Positions 9,129 through 20,934 of a stretch of DNA of 64,000 nt are shown one piece after another. The stretch comes from Oceanicaulis sp. MMSF_3324. GTDB taxonomy: Bacteria > Pseudomonadota > Alphaproteobacteria > Caulobacterales > Maricaulaceae. The notes below the pieces were generated by a model, which was not told where the DNA came from, did no database searches, and worked only from the letters and a program-made list of their open reading frames with translations. A program made the position numbers and the translations under genes. Each line of letters opens with the position of its first letter. Position 1 is the first letter of the stretch. The stretch spans positions 62,001 through 126,000 of the forward strand of contig NZ_JASHIU010000006.1 in NCBI RefSeq assembly GCF_030733545.1, in the 5' to 3' direction.

Positions 9129-11036
9129 TTACTGAGCGGTGGTGCGCCCCAGTGCCTGATCGATCAGGTCCTGGTTCTGCCGCACTTCATAGGCGTTGAT
9201 CAGCGCACTGGTGACAATCTGGGTGGCGTCGTCGCGCATCTCATTCGTCAGTTCAGCGCGCTGCGCGTCTGTGACAACACCGCCCTGCGCGGCGATGACG
9301 TCATCGACGATGACCAGCGCCCGCGTGGTCTGGTTGTCCGCACGCGACAGGAAGCGGCCGCCCTCGGGCTGGCGGAAGGCCTGGGCGACCAGCTGGGCGT
9401 TGAAGGGGCCCGCGGTCTCGTCGCGGCCCAGCACGGCGGATTCGATCCGGGCGCCGGTACCCAGGGACTCGGCGATGGCGTCGATCGTTTCACCCGCATC
9501 AAGACGGGATTGAATATCGTCGACTACGTCCTGAAGCCGGTTGTCGGTTTCACGCATGATCCAGAAGCGCGTGGCGTCCTCACGGACCTCATCGAGTTCA
9601 TAAAGGCGCGCAGGCTCGACCTCGTCCACGCGGACAACGAAGTAACCGCCATCCTCGCCATAGCTTTCAAGGTCGGTGGCATAGCCTTGCTGGGCCGAGA
9701 ACGCCGTAGACAGGATGTCCGGGTTCTGAACCAGAGTCAGGGCCGGTTCGCGATCAGCGGAATAGCCGTTGGCGCCGACGAAATCGATGCGCTCGGCGAA
9801 CAGACCCGATTGCAGGGCTGCGTCTTCCAGCGTCGCGCCATCGCCGCGCGCTTCCTCAAATACGCCTAGCGCGTCAAGCATCATGCCTTCCGCAGTGTCC
9901 GCTGCGAGCTCACTGCGCAGGTCGCCTTCGATTTCTGCAAAGGTTGGCGTTTCGGGGTCATTGGCGGCGTCGATGCGCACAACGCGCCAGCCCAGCTGGC
10001 TTTCAACAGCTGCAATGTCACCGGCCTGCATGGTGAAGACCGTCTCTGCAATAAGAGCGTCCGGCACCTGATAGGCTTCCACGTCGGCCAGAGCGACTTC
10101 CTCGCCCAGGTCCAGATCGGCCGCAACCGCCGCAGGCGCTTCGCCTGAGGTCAGGCGTGCAGCGGCGGCTTCAGCGGCCTGCTGGTCCGGGGCCGGCCAT
10201 TGCGTCAGCGAGCGGGTGGCGGGATCGGCGAGTTCGCCGTTCTCCAGCTTGAAGTCGTAAAGCGACTGAAGATCCTCTTCGCTGACCTCGACATCGCGCA
10301 GAAGATCGGTCGGGCTGATGCGCATGAGGGTCAGGCGGCGCTGTTCGGGGCGTTCGAAAATCTGTGCGTTTTCCTGAAGGAAGGCGCTCAGGGTCTCGTC
10401 GTCGGGCGCTGTGGGCGTTTCGACGAGCACCGGGCGAAGGAAAAGCGCGCGCAGGCTGCGACGCTCGGAGTTATACGCATTGCGAATCTCAGCGAAGACG
10501 TCAGGCGCTGTGATGCCGCCCAGGGCCGCTGCGACGAACTGGCCACGGCGCAACTCACTGGTGATGTCGGCTTCGAACTGACGTTCCGCCATGGAGCTGC
10601 GATAACCGTTCTCGCGCAGAACAGAGGCATAGGTGCCCGGATCAAACTCGTTGGTGAACGGGTTCTGGAAGGCGGGGATGGCGCGCAAAGTCTCAAACAG
10701 GGTGTCGTCAGAGATTGTCAGCCCCATCTGGTCGGCCTTGGCGTCGACCGCGGTTTCCGCCGTCAGTCGTTGAACGACAGAATCACCCAGCCCCATCTGG
10801 TCGGCCTGCTCACGGGTGATTTGCGGGTTGTCGCGCTGGATCTGGAACAACTGCCGCTCATAGGTGCGCTGCACCTCCGAAGCGCTGACCGTTTTCGGGC
10901 CGACAACGAGCGCGGCGTTGTTGCCGCCGGCGAAGATGTCACTGACTCCCCACAGCGCGAACGCAGCGATGAGCAGCGCGATGATCATGCCGCCAATGAT
11001 GGGCGAACGGGCGAGCGAGCGGATAAGCGAAAGCAT
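9129..11036 (-). CDS. ppiD: PpiD/SurA-like periplasmic peptidyl-prolyl isomerase (membrane-anchored)
   Basis: The 635-residue protein starts with one membrane anchor (about residues 12-34, IIGGMIIALLIAAFALWGV), followed by a SurA/PpiD N-terminal chaperone region (VVGPKTVSASEVQRTYERQL; ITREQADQMGLGDSVVQRL). A parvulin-like segment sits near residues 260-375, and a long C-terminal region ends in DLIDQALGR. The architecture is that of PpiD, an inner-membrane chaperone that helps exported proteins fold near the Sec exit. The parvulin core is divergent, so isomerase activity is uncertain. It is divergent from tpiA and precedes trpE. Confidence 0.88.
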   Translation of the reverse strand: MLSLIRSLARSPIIGGMIIALLIAAFALWGVSDIFAGGNNAALVVGPKTVSASEVQRTYERQLFQIQRDNPQITREQADQMGLGDSVVQRLTAETAVDAKADQMGLTISDDTLFETLRAIPAFQNPFTNEFDPGTYASVLRENGYRSSMAERQFEADITSELRRGQFVAAALGGITAPDVFAEIRNAYNSERRSLRALFLRPVLVETPTAPDDETLSAFLQENAQIFERPEQRRLTLMRISPTDLLRDVEVSEEDLQSLYDFKLENGELADPATRSLTQWPAPDQQAAEAAAARLTSGEAPAAVAADLDLGEEVALADVEAYQVPDALIAETVFTMQAGDIAAVESQLGWRVVRIDAANDPETPTFAEIEGDLRSELAADTAEGMMLDALGVFEEARGDGATLEDAALQSGLFAERIDFVGANGYSADREPALTLVQNPDILSTAFSAQQGYATDLESYGEDGGYFVVRVDEVEPARLYELDEVREDATRFWIMRETDNRLQDVVDDIQSRLDAGETIDAIAESLGTGARIESAVLGRDETAGPFNAQLVAQAFRQPEGGRFLSRADNQTTRALVIVDDVIAAQGGVVTDAQRAELTNEMRDDATQIVTSALINAYEVRQNQDLIDQALGRTTAQ

Positions 11037-11207
11037 TGAGCGTTCCAGATCAGGCCATGGGCAGGTGAATATGCGGCGGGACCGTAGCCGGGCGGGGCTT
11101 GTGCGGCAAGCAGGCCAGTGCGTTGCAGCCGTCTTCTTGCACTGCTATCCCAGCGCGCCGCTCGATTGCAGCGGCTCAAGAACAAACACGGACATGCGGG
11201 GATGGCG

Positions 11208-11939
11208 ATGATGCGGCGCAAGCTGGTGGCGGGCAACTGGAAGATGAACGGCCTGCAGAAGGACCGCGACTTCCTGTCAGCGCTTGTCGATGCGCATCCC
11301 GATGCGCCCGCTGCGGACGTGTTGTTGTGCCCACCAGCGACATTGTTGTCAGCCATGGCGTCGGCGAAACCGGACTGGCTGATGCTGGGCGGTCAGGACT
11401 GCGCTCAAACGCAGTCCGGCGCACATACGGGCGACATCAGCGCCGCCATGCTAGCGGACCTGGGATGCTCCCATGTCATTGTCGGCCATAGCGAGCGTCG
11501 GTCGGACCATGGAGAAGGAGACGCCCTTGTGCGCGCCAAGGCCGAGGCGGCTTTGGAGGCCGGGCTGGTCCCGATCATCTGTGTTGGCGAAACGCTCCAA
11601 CAGCGCGAATCGGGAGAGGCCGAGGCCGTGGTCGTCTCGCAATTGCGCGCCAGCACGCCCGAGTGCGACGCCGGTGCGGTTGTCATCGCCTATGAACCGG
11701 TCTGGGCGATCGGGACCGGGCGGACCGCATCGCCCGAGGATGCGCAGGCCATGCATGCTGCGCTCCGGACCGCCTGGCCTGGCGCAGATTCGGATCTGCT
11801 TCGAATCCTGTATGGCGGCTCCATGAATCCCGGTAATGCAGAGGCGCTTCTGTCCCAATCTGATGTTGATGGCGGCCTGATCGGCGGGGCCAGTTTAAAG
11901 CCCGATCAGTTCGCCTCTATCATTCGTACGCTCCGGTAA
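11208..11939 (+). CDS. tpiA: triosephosphate isomerase
   Basis: TpiA interconverts dihydroxyacetone phosphate and glyceraldehyde-3-phosphate. RRKLVAGNWKMNG gives the catalytic Lys, HVIVGHSERR the catalytic His, AYEPVWAIGTGRTAS the catalytic Glu and flexible loop, and LYGGSMNPGN the phosphate-binding loop. The ATG at 11208 has GGGG 6 bases upstream and gives 243 residues. ATGs at 11202 and 11211 are in the same frame and possible. The gene is divergent from ppiD across 171 bases that must hold both promoters; I cannot assign them with confidence. Confidence 0.96.
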   Translation: MMRRKLVAGNWKMNGLQKDRDFLSALVDAHPDAPAADVLLCPPATLLSAMASAKPDWLMLGGQDCAQTQSGAHTGDISAAMLADLGCSHVIVGHSERRSDHGEGDALVRAKAEAALEAGLVPIICVGETLQQRESGEAEAVVVSQLRASTPECDAGAVVIAYEPVWAIGTGRTASPEDAQAMHAALRTAWPGADSDLLRILYGGSMNPGNAEALLSQSDVDGGLIGGASLKPDQFASIIRTLR

Positions 11940-12013
11940 GGCGTTCTTCAGAGTTTATATTTACGGTCACCCCTCCAATAAGGAATTGGCCTGATCAACA
12001 GGCGGGGTGGTGA

Positions 12014-13018
12014 ATGAGCGACATTGATTACAGCCGCGCGAGCGTGGCGCTCTACGATCCGGTATCCGTCAACCAACGCACCACGCGGTATTCGCTGCAT
12101 GAGATTGGTTTTCGCGATATTTTCCAGCTCAACACTCTGTCTGAGCTGCGCCGTATCGTTCAGGACGACGCGCCTCATCTGATCATTGCGGAAACCGCCG
12201 ATCACGAAGCGGAAGTGTTCCGCATGGTGCGCGCCATCCGGTCGGGCGAACTGTCCAACAATCCCTTCGTCGCCCTGTTGCTGACCTCCTGGCGCCGTGA
12301 TGCGGATCTCGTGCGCAGCGCCATCGGCTGCGGCGCAGACGATCTGCTGATCCGTCCGCTTTCCAACAGTTTTGTCGAGGATCGGGTTCGAACGCTGATC
12401 CGCGCGCGCAAGCCGTTCATCGTGACCAGTGATTACATCGGACCGGATCGGCGCCGAGACAAGGAACGCGGGGACGGGGCTGTCAAGCCGATCGAAGCGC
12501 CCAACGTGCTCAAGGCGGTCGTCACCAATGATCATGAAGCCCTGCAAAAAGCGCATGCCTGGATTGACGAGGCCCAGCGCACCGTCGAAGGCGAACGCCT
12601 GCGTCGGCTCTGCATGCGCATCATTGTGGGCGCTGAAGCCGGCATGCGGGAAATGAAGGTGGGTCGCCAACCGGCGATCGATCTGTCCGAATTTGAAAAC
12701 AGCGCGCGCGAACTGCGGGCGCGCATGGCCAAGTTCCGCTCCAGCGAAGCCTCCCGTGTCGCCAAGGCGCTTGTGGATGTGTCCCAGGAGCTGCGCGAAC
12801 AGGCCGGCCTGACGCACGCCAACCTGTCTCTGGCCAAGGAACTCTCCATGGCGGCTTATGTGGCCTATGCCGGTGATGACGGCATGGAGCGGTCGCAAGA
12901 AGAGATGGCCAAGGCGGCGGAAGCCCTTCAAAAGCGCATGGCTGCAGCCTCGAAACGCAAGATACAGGTGGAAGGTGGCGCTCAGCCTCCAGCTGAGCTA
13001 AAACGCGCGGCCAACTAG
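12014..13018 (+). CDS. pseudo-receiver domain protein (response regulator-like, phospho-Asp replaced by Glu)
   Basis: The first 130 residues align with a CheY-like receiver: VALYDP (Asp15 in the acidic pocket), HLIIAETADHE, ALLLTS (Thr91), and GADDLLIRPLS. At the phosphoacceptor position there is Glu60 instead of Asp, and the switch Lys is Arg114. The domain is therefore probably locked in one state and not phosphorylated. The linker has a DYIGPDRRR motif that often follows receivers in alphaproteobacteria. The remaining 190 residues are helical and charged, with no known output domain that I recognise. It sits between tpiA and secG, with no kinase near. Function unknown. Confidence 0.8.
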   Translation: MSDIDYSRASVALYDPVSVNQRTTRYSLHEIGFRDIFQLNTLSELRRIVQDDAPHLIIAETADHEAEVFRMVRAIRSGELSNNPFVALLLTSWRRDADLVRSAIGCGADDLLIRPLSNSFVEDRVRTLIRARKPFIVTSDYIGPDRRRDKERGDGAVKPIEAPNVLKAVVTNDHEALQKAHAWIDEAQRTVEGERLRRLCMRIIVGAEAGMREMKVGRQPAIDLSEFENSARELRARMAKFRSSEASRVAKALVDVSQELREQAGLTHANLSLAKELSMAAYVAYAGDDGMERSQEEMAKAAEALQKRMAAASKRKIQVEGGAQPPAELKRAAN

Positions 13019-13071
13019 TCCGTTGCGGTCCTCGCGCGGGCTGAACCCAGTTTATTCGGAAACGCCGCGCA

Positions 13072-13491
13072 ATGACTGCTGTCCTTCTGATCATTCACGT
13101 TCTTATCGCCGCTGCCTTGACCGGGGTGATCCTGATGCAACGCTCTGAAGGCGGGGCTTTGGGCATTGGCGGCGGAGGCCCTGGCGGCATGATGAGCGGC
13201 CGCGGGGCGGCCAATCTGCTGACCCGGGTGACGATGATCCTGGGCGCACTCTTCATCGGCAATTCGATTCTGCTGGCGATCATCTCCGGCGTCACCGCCA
13301 CCTCCGGCTCGGTTATTGATCGTGTGGGCGAAACCCAGACCAATTCCGATCTGCCGTTCGGCACGATGGAGGGCGTCGATGCCGACGTCCTGGCCCCGAC
13401 GGACGAGATTCCGGCGGAACCGGAATCGGATGATGCGCCGACCGCGGATGAGCCGAGCGATGCTCCGGCCGAGCCTGAACTGCCGAACTGA
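13072..13491 (+). CDS. secG: preprotein translocase subunit SecG
   Basis: SecG is a small membrane subunit of the SecYEG protein-export channel. The 139-residue protein has two membrane helices (about residues 3-22 and 52-75) separated by the conserved cytoplasmic loop LMQRSEGGALGIGGGG with RGAANLLTR. The tail from about residue 85 is acidic and rich in Pro, Glu and Asp, as seen in other alphaproteobacterial SecG proteins. Position downstream of tpiA and upstream of pyrG is the common order in this class. Confidence 0.93.
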   Translation: MTAVLLIIHVLIAAALTGVILMQRSEGGALGIGGGGPGGMMSGRGAANLLTRVTMILGALFIGNSILLAIISGVTATSGSVIDRVGETQTNSDLPFGTMEGVDADVLAPTDEIPAEPESDDAPTADEPSDAPAEPELPN

Positions 13492-13510
13492 TAGGTGACC
13501 GGGGCTTGCA

Positions 13511-15645
<2,135 letters not shown>

Positions 15646-15653
15646 CAGACCTG

Positions 15654-15682
15654 TTGCATCAGGGCGCGCAAACCGGTATAGC
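15654..15682 (+). promoter_or_regulatory. predicted sigma-70-type promoter for rpmF
   Basis: TTGCAT and TATAGC are separated by exactly 17 bases, a near-consensus housekeeping promoter. It lies just after the pyrG stop and about 75 bases before the rpmF start. This suggests rpmF has its own start point. Assignment is by pattern only. Confidence 0.55.
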
Positions 15683-15756
15683 CCGCGGCTCACTCGCACA
15701 AAGTCCGCTTTGCGCGATCACGAGTCATTCGCGTTTGAGAACTTAAGGAGAGACCG

Positions 15757-15939
15757 ATGGCGGTCCCTAAGCATAAAGTCACCAAGTCCAAGCGCGGCAT
15801 GCGTCGCGCGCACGACGCCATCGGCACGACGGCGTACATCGAGGACAAGGATTCCGGCGAACTGCGCCGTCCGCACCACATCGATCTGAAGACCGGCATG
15901 TATCGCGGTCGTCAGGTCCTGGATGGCCAGGACGACTAA
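15757..15939 (+). CDS. rpmF: 50S ribosomal protein L32
   Basis: The 60-residue basic protein begins [20 protein letters not shown], the standard start of bacterial L32. It lacks the zinc-binding cysteines found in some bacteria, as is usual in this class. A strong ribosome site (AAGGAGAG) lies 7 bases before the ATG. It is followed by a strong terminator, so it appears to be a one-gene unit between pyrG and eno. Confidence 0.96.
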   Translation: MAVPKHKVTKSKRGMRRAHDAIGTTAYIEDKDSGELRRPHHIDLKTGMYRGRQVLDGQDD

Positions 15940-15980
15940 GCCGGACGCCGCGCCGCATTCCTGGCGCGCAGTCTGACAGA

Positions 15981-16014
15981 AAAAGCCCTGCACCAGACCC
16001 GGTGCAGGGCTTTT
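15981..16014 (+). terminator. rho-independent terminator after rpmF
   Basis: A perfect 14-bp stem (AAAAGCCCTGCACC with GGTGCAGGGCTTTT) encloses a 6-base loop and ends in TTTT. A run of A on the other side means it could work in both directions. It ends rpmF transcription before eno. Confidence 0.88.
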
Positions 16015-16085
16015 CGCATTTGCGGGCCTCGTTTAAGAAGCGCGCATGAAAAGCTCACGAGCCGGGCAGGGGATGCGCGGCTTGA

Positions 16086-17387
<1,302 letters not shown>

Positions 17388-17412
17388 CTTGCAGGTGCAG
17401 TCGGTTCTACAC

Positions 17413-17441
17413 AACGGCCCGGAGTAATCCGGGCCGTTTTT
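17413..17441 (+). terminator. rho-independent terminator after eno
   Basis: AACGGCCCGGA pairs perfectly with TCCGGGCCGTT around a GTAA tetraloop, and a run of T follows. This is a strong intrinsic terminator 26 bases after the eno stop codon. Confidence 0.93.
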
Positions 17442-17462
17442 GTATTTCCCGTCAAACGGGAA

Positions 17463-17484
17463 CGAATCAGCACTTTTTGATTCG
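17463..17484. repeat. inverted repeat with two GANTC sites upstream of the FtsB-like gene
   Basis: CGAATCA and TGATTCG are a perfect 7-base inverted repeat with an 8-base spacer. Each arm holds a GANTC site (GAATC, GATTC), the target of the cell-cycle methylase CcrM in Caulobacter relatives. It lies between the eno terminator and the FtsB-like gene, where a promoter is expected. A regulatory role is inferred. Confidence 0.45.
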
Positions 17485-17563
17485 GCCTAACGCTTCCTTT
17501 ACTGAGTTTGCGTAGTATCCCCCATGAACGATCCGCAAAAGGCGGACGGTGGATGGATGGGTT

Positions 17564-17896
17564 ATGATGAAGGTGCTGAAGCGCTTCATCCCCTTGATTG
17601 GGTTGGCACTTGTGATCGGCTATCTCAGCTATCACGCGCTCCATGGCGAGCAGGGCTATCTCAATCATTTGCGCATTCAGGCGCAGATCTCGGCGGCTGA
17701 AGCCGAGTTGTCCGAGGTGCGCTCAACCCGTGTTCAGATGGAAGATCGCGTTGCGCGTCTGAAGGCTGAAGGGCCGGACGGTTCGGTCGACGTGGATTAT
17801 CTGGAAGAGCGCGCCCGCGCCGTCCTCAGATTTGCCCATCCGGACGAGATCGTCGTGCAGATCGACCGCGGCGCGCAGCCCGATCACGGCGGCTGA
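17564..17896 (+). CDS. FtsB/DivIC family septum formation protein
   Basis: FtsB-like proteins link early and late cell-division proteins at the septum. The protein (110 residues from the chosen ATG) has a short cytoplasmic start, one membrane helix (FIPLIGLALVIGYLSYHAL), a coiled-coil stretch (AQISAAEAELSEVRSTRVQMEDRVARL), and a C-terminal segment DYLEERARAVLRFAHPDEIVV typical of the family. A GTG at 17549 and a second ATG at 17567 are alternative starts. Location between eno and pdhA is the usual one in alphaproteobacteria. Two GANTC sites sit upstream. Confidence 0.85.
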   Translation: MMKVLKRFIPLIGLALVIGYLSYHALHGEQGYLNHLRIQAQISAAEAELSEVRSTRVQMEDRVARLKAEGPDGSVDVDYLEERARAVLRFAHPDEIVVQIDRGAQPDHGG

Positions 17897-18026
17897 ATCT
17901 CCGTTCACAGTTAATTGTTCGCACGCGCAACATAATCTATGCGCTTTACGGCATATTATCATCCCTGTTAAAGGCTCACCTGACGTCAACAGGGAGTGCG
18001 AGCTTATTGGTTCGCATGTGAAATAT

Positions 18027-19055
18027 ATGGCGACGAAACGCTCCTCCGGCGCTGCGAGCAAATCCAACTCCGCGCGCAACAAGAAAACCGACGTGACCGA
18101 AGACCAGCTGATGAGTTGGTACAAGGACATGCTGCTGATGCGCCGCTTTGAGGAAAAGGCCGGCCAGCTCTACGGCATGGGCCTGATTGCGGGCTTCTGT
18201 CATCTCTATATCGGCCAGGAAGCGGTTGTGGTTGGCGTGCAGGGCGCGCTGGAAGAGGGCGACCAGGTCATCACCGGCTATCGCGACCACGCCCACATGC
18301 TCGCCACCGGCATGGATCCGAACGGGGTTATGGCCGAGCTGACCGGACGCGAGGGCGGTTATTCCAAGGGCAAGGGCGGGAGCATGCACATGTTCTCCCG
18401 CGACAAACAGTTCTTTGGCGGTCACGGCATTGTGGGCGCCCAGGTGCCGATCGGCACCGGGCTGGCCTTCTCCAACCAGTACAAAGAGAACAAGAAGGTC
18501 TGCGCGACCTATTTCGGCGATGGCGCGGCCAACCAGGGCCAGGTCTATGAGAGCTTCAACATGGCCAAGCTCTGGAACCTGCCGGTCGTCTACATCATCG
18601 AGAACAACCAGTACGCCATGGGCACATCCGTCGCCCGCGCCAGCTCGGAAACGCATCTGCACAAGCGCGGCGCGTCGTTCGGCATTCCGGGCGAGGAAGT
18701 GGACGGCATGGACGTCACCGCCGTCTATGACGCCGCCAAGCGCGCCGTCGAGCATGCGCGCTCGGGCGAGGGGCCGTTCATTCTCGAGATGAAGACCTAT
18801 CGCTATCGCGGCCACTCCATGTCCGACCCCGCGAAATACCGCACCCGCGACGAGGTCAATGACATTCGCGACCACAAGGATCCCATCGATCTGGCGCGCA
18901 AGATCATCCTCGAGAAGGGCTGGTCTGACGAGGACGCGCTCAAGGAGATGGACAAAGAGGTCAAGGCCATCGTCAACAAGTCGGCCGACTTCGCCAAGGA
19001 CAGCCCGGAACCCGATCCGTCCGAGCTCTACACCGACGTTCTGATCGAGGGTTAA
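18027..19055 (+). CDS. pdhA: pyruvate dehydrogenase E1 component, alpha subunit
   Basis: PdhA and PdhB form the thiamine-diphosphate enzyme that decarboxylates pyruvate. The 342-residue protein has the ThDP-binding motif [23 protein letters not shown] with ENNQYAMGT. It also has the conserved phosphorylation-loop-like stretch [19 protein letters not shown]. The first 20 residues are rich in Ser, Lys and Asn and unlike the core. The ATG lacks a clear ribosome site; an in-frame GTG 9 bases earlier is possible. The frame stays open further upstream without family similarity. It heads the pdh operon. Confidence 0.96.
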   Translation: MATKRSSGAASKSNSARNKKTDVTEDQLMSWYKDMLLMRRFEEKAGQLYGMGLIAGFCHLYIGQEAVVVGVQGALEEGDQVITGYRDHAHMLATGMDPNGVMAELTGREGGYSKGKGGSMHMFSRDKQFFGGHGIVGAQVPIGTGLAFSNQYKENKKVCATYFGDGAANQGQVYESFNMAKLWNLPVVYIIENNQYAMGTSVARASSETHLHKRGASFGIPGEEVDGMDVTAVYDAAKRAVEHARSGEGPFILEMKTYRYRGHSMSDPAKYRTRDEVNDIRDHKDPIDLARKIILEKGWSDEDALKEMDKEVKAIVNKSADFAKDSPEPDPSELYTDVLIEG

Positions 19056-19060
19056 GTCAC

Positions 19061-20479
19061 ATGCCAATCAAAGTGCTCATGCCCGCCCTGTCTCCCACCA
19101 TGGAAGAAGGCACGCTGGCGAAGTGGAACGTCAAACCCGGCGACCAGGTCAATTCCGGCGATGTCATCGCCGAGATCGAAACCGACAAGGCGACGATGGA
19201 AGTCGAGGCCGTCGAGGAGGGCAAGGTCGGCAAACTGCTCGTCGATGAGGGAACTGAAGGCGTTCAGGTCAACGCGCCCATCGCCATCCTTCTCGAAGAG
19301 GGCGAAGATGACAGCGCCCTTGAGGGCTATGATCCCGAAGCCTCGGGCGAAGAATCCGCGGCGTCCGGTGAAGACTCAAAGGCTGACCAGAAAGACGCGC
19401 CGAAGTCTGAAGCGAAATCAGAGCCCAAGGCCGACGCGCCGCAAAAACCCAAGGGCAAGACCCTCGCTGATCCTGATATCCCCGAAGGGACCAAGATGAA
19501 AGAGATCACCATCCGTGACGCCCTGCGCGACGCGATGGCTGAGGAAATGCGGTCTGACGACGCCGTCTTCGTGATGGGTGAGGAAGTCGCGCAATACCAG
19601 GGCGCCTACAAGGTAACCCGTGAATTGCTTGAGGAATTTGGCGATCAGCGCGTCGTGGACACCCCGATCACCGAGCACGGCTTTGCCGGTCTGGGCGTTG
19701 GCGCAGCCTTTGGCGGGCTCAAGCCTATCGTCGAGTTCATGACCTTCAACTTCGCCATGCAGGCGATCGACCACATCATCAACTCGGCCGCCAAGACGCT
19801 GTACATGTCCGGCGGTCAGATGGGCTGCCCCCTGGTCTTCCGCGGTCCGAACGGCGCAGCGTCTCGTGTCGGCGCGCAGCACAGCCAGGATTATTCGAGC
19901 TGGTATGCCCATGTGCCGGGTCTGAAGGTGATCGCGCCCTATGATGCGGCGGACGCCAAGGGGCTGCTCAAGGCCGCCATCCGCGACCCGAACCCGGTCG
20001 TGTTCCTGGAACACGAACTGATGTACGGCGAGACCTTCGAAATCCCTGACATGGACGATTTCGTCCTGCCCATCGGCAAGGCGAAGGTCCGTCGCGAAGG
20101 CTCTGACGTCACCATCACCGCGCATTCGCGCATGGTGGGCTTTGCCCTGCAAGCGGCTGAAAAGCTGGCCGAAGAGGGCATCGAGGCCGAGGTGATCGAT
20201 CTGCGCACCCTGCGCCCGCTCGACACCGACACCATCATTGAGTCCGTCAAGAAGACCAACCGCATCGTTTGTGCGGAAGAGGGCTGGGGCCAGCATGGCG
20301 TCGGCGCGGAAATCGCCGCGCGCGTCACCATGGACGCCTTTGACTATCTCGACGCGCCGCCGACCCGGGTCTTCCAGGAAGACGTGCCGCTGCCCTATGC
20401 CGCGAACCTTGAAGCCTTGTCGCTGCCGGGCGTGGAGGACATCATCAAGGCCGCCAAGCAGGTGTGCTACGTGGAGTAG
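19061..20479 (+). CDS. pdhB: pyruvate dehydrogenase E1 component, beta subunit, with N-terminal lipoyl domain
   Basis: The 472-residue protein is a fusion. Residues 1-80 are a lipoyl domain with the modified Lys in [12 protein letters not shown] linker rich in Ser, Lys, Glu and Pro follows (about 85-145). The transketolase-like E1-beta domain starts at [15 protein letters not shown] and includes [22 protein letters not shown] and [22 protein letters not shown] lipoyl domain on E1-beta is known in alphaproteobacteria. It starts 5 bases after pdhA, and its lipoyl domain is nearly identical to that of pdhC, suggesting copying or gene conversion. Confidence 0.97.
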   Translation: MPIKVLMPALSPTMEEGTLAKWNVKPGDQVNSGDVIAEIETDKATMEVEAVEEGKVGKLLVDEGTEGVQVNAPIAILLEEGEDDSALEGYDPEASGEESAASGEDSKADQKDAPKSEAKSEPKADAPQKPKGKTLADPDIPEGTKMKEITIRDALRDAMAEEMRSDDAVFVMGEEVAQYQGAYKVTRELLEEFGDQRVVDTPITEHGFAGLGVGAAFGGLKPIVEFMTFNFAMQAIDHIINSAAKTLYMSGGQMGCPLVFRGPNGAASRVGAQHSQDYSSWYAHVPGLKVIAPYDAADAKGLLKAAIRDPNPVVFLEHELMYGETFEIPDMDDFVLPIGKAKVRREGSDVTITAHSRMVGFALQAAEKLAEEGIEAEVIDLRTLRPLDTDTIIESVKKTNRIVCAEEGWGQHGVGAEIAARVTMDAFDYLDAPPTRVFQEDVPLPYAANLEALSLPGVEDIIKAAKQVCYVE

Positions 20480-20490
20480 GAACCGCCGCC

Positions 20491-20922
20491 ATGACCGAGG
20501 CCGATGTCATCGAACAGATGGTGGAGTACCAGGACATCCTTTTGAACGGGGTCCAGGTCTTCTTCACGGTGGTGTCGGCCTATGTCGTCGCGGTCTGGGT
20601 CTTCCTGCGCCATGCCGGCTTCGGGCTCAGGCTCTTCTCCTTCTTCTTTCTTACCCTGGTGCTCGCCTTTCTCGGGCGCGTCGCCTACGGCTCGCAACGC
20701 ATACACGATGGCTTTGTCCAGACCCTGATCGAGCTTGATCAAACGGTCGGCCTCTCGCCCACTGGGCAGGCGGCGCTGGACAACGCCCTCACAGGTGTTG
20801 ACGAGCTGATCCAGAATTCGATGAACGGGGCTTTGGTAGTCGTCTACATCGCGCTGTTCTTCTTGACCTTTTTCGCCCGCTCGACGCTGCGCTCGAAAGC
20901 GCAGGCCAGCGGATCTGCTTGA
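20491..20922 (+). CDS. uncharacterised three-helix membrane protein inside the pdh operon
   Basis: The 143-residue protein has three predicted membrane helices (about residues 18-38, 45-63 and 112-130) and a short polar loop with DELIQNSMNGALVV. I do not recognise a family. It starts 11 bases after pdhB with AGGA upstream of the ATG, and ends 12 bases before pdhC. It must therefore be cotranscribed with the pyruvate dehydrogenase genes. No catalytic motif is visible. A role in transport or anchoring of the complex would be speculation. Confidence 0.8.
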   Translation: MTEADVIEQMVEYQDILLNGVQVFFTVVSAYVVAVWVFLRHAGFGLRLFSFFFLTLVLAFLGRVAYGSQRIHDGFVQTLIELDQTVGLSPTGQAALDNALTGVDELIQNSMNGALVVVYIALFFLTFFARSTLRSKAQASGSA

Positions 20923-20934
20923 CGGAGCCTTCTG

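Noticed and set aside
17832-18026. A longer pdhA starting inside the FtsB-like gene
   Set aside because: The 65 extra residues are unlike any E1-alpha, and the frame overlaps another gene.
17897-18026. A promoter for pdhA (TTGTTC-N17-TATGCG)
   Set aside because: Several equally weak matches overlap in this AT-richer stretch, so none can be preferred.
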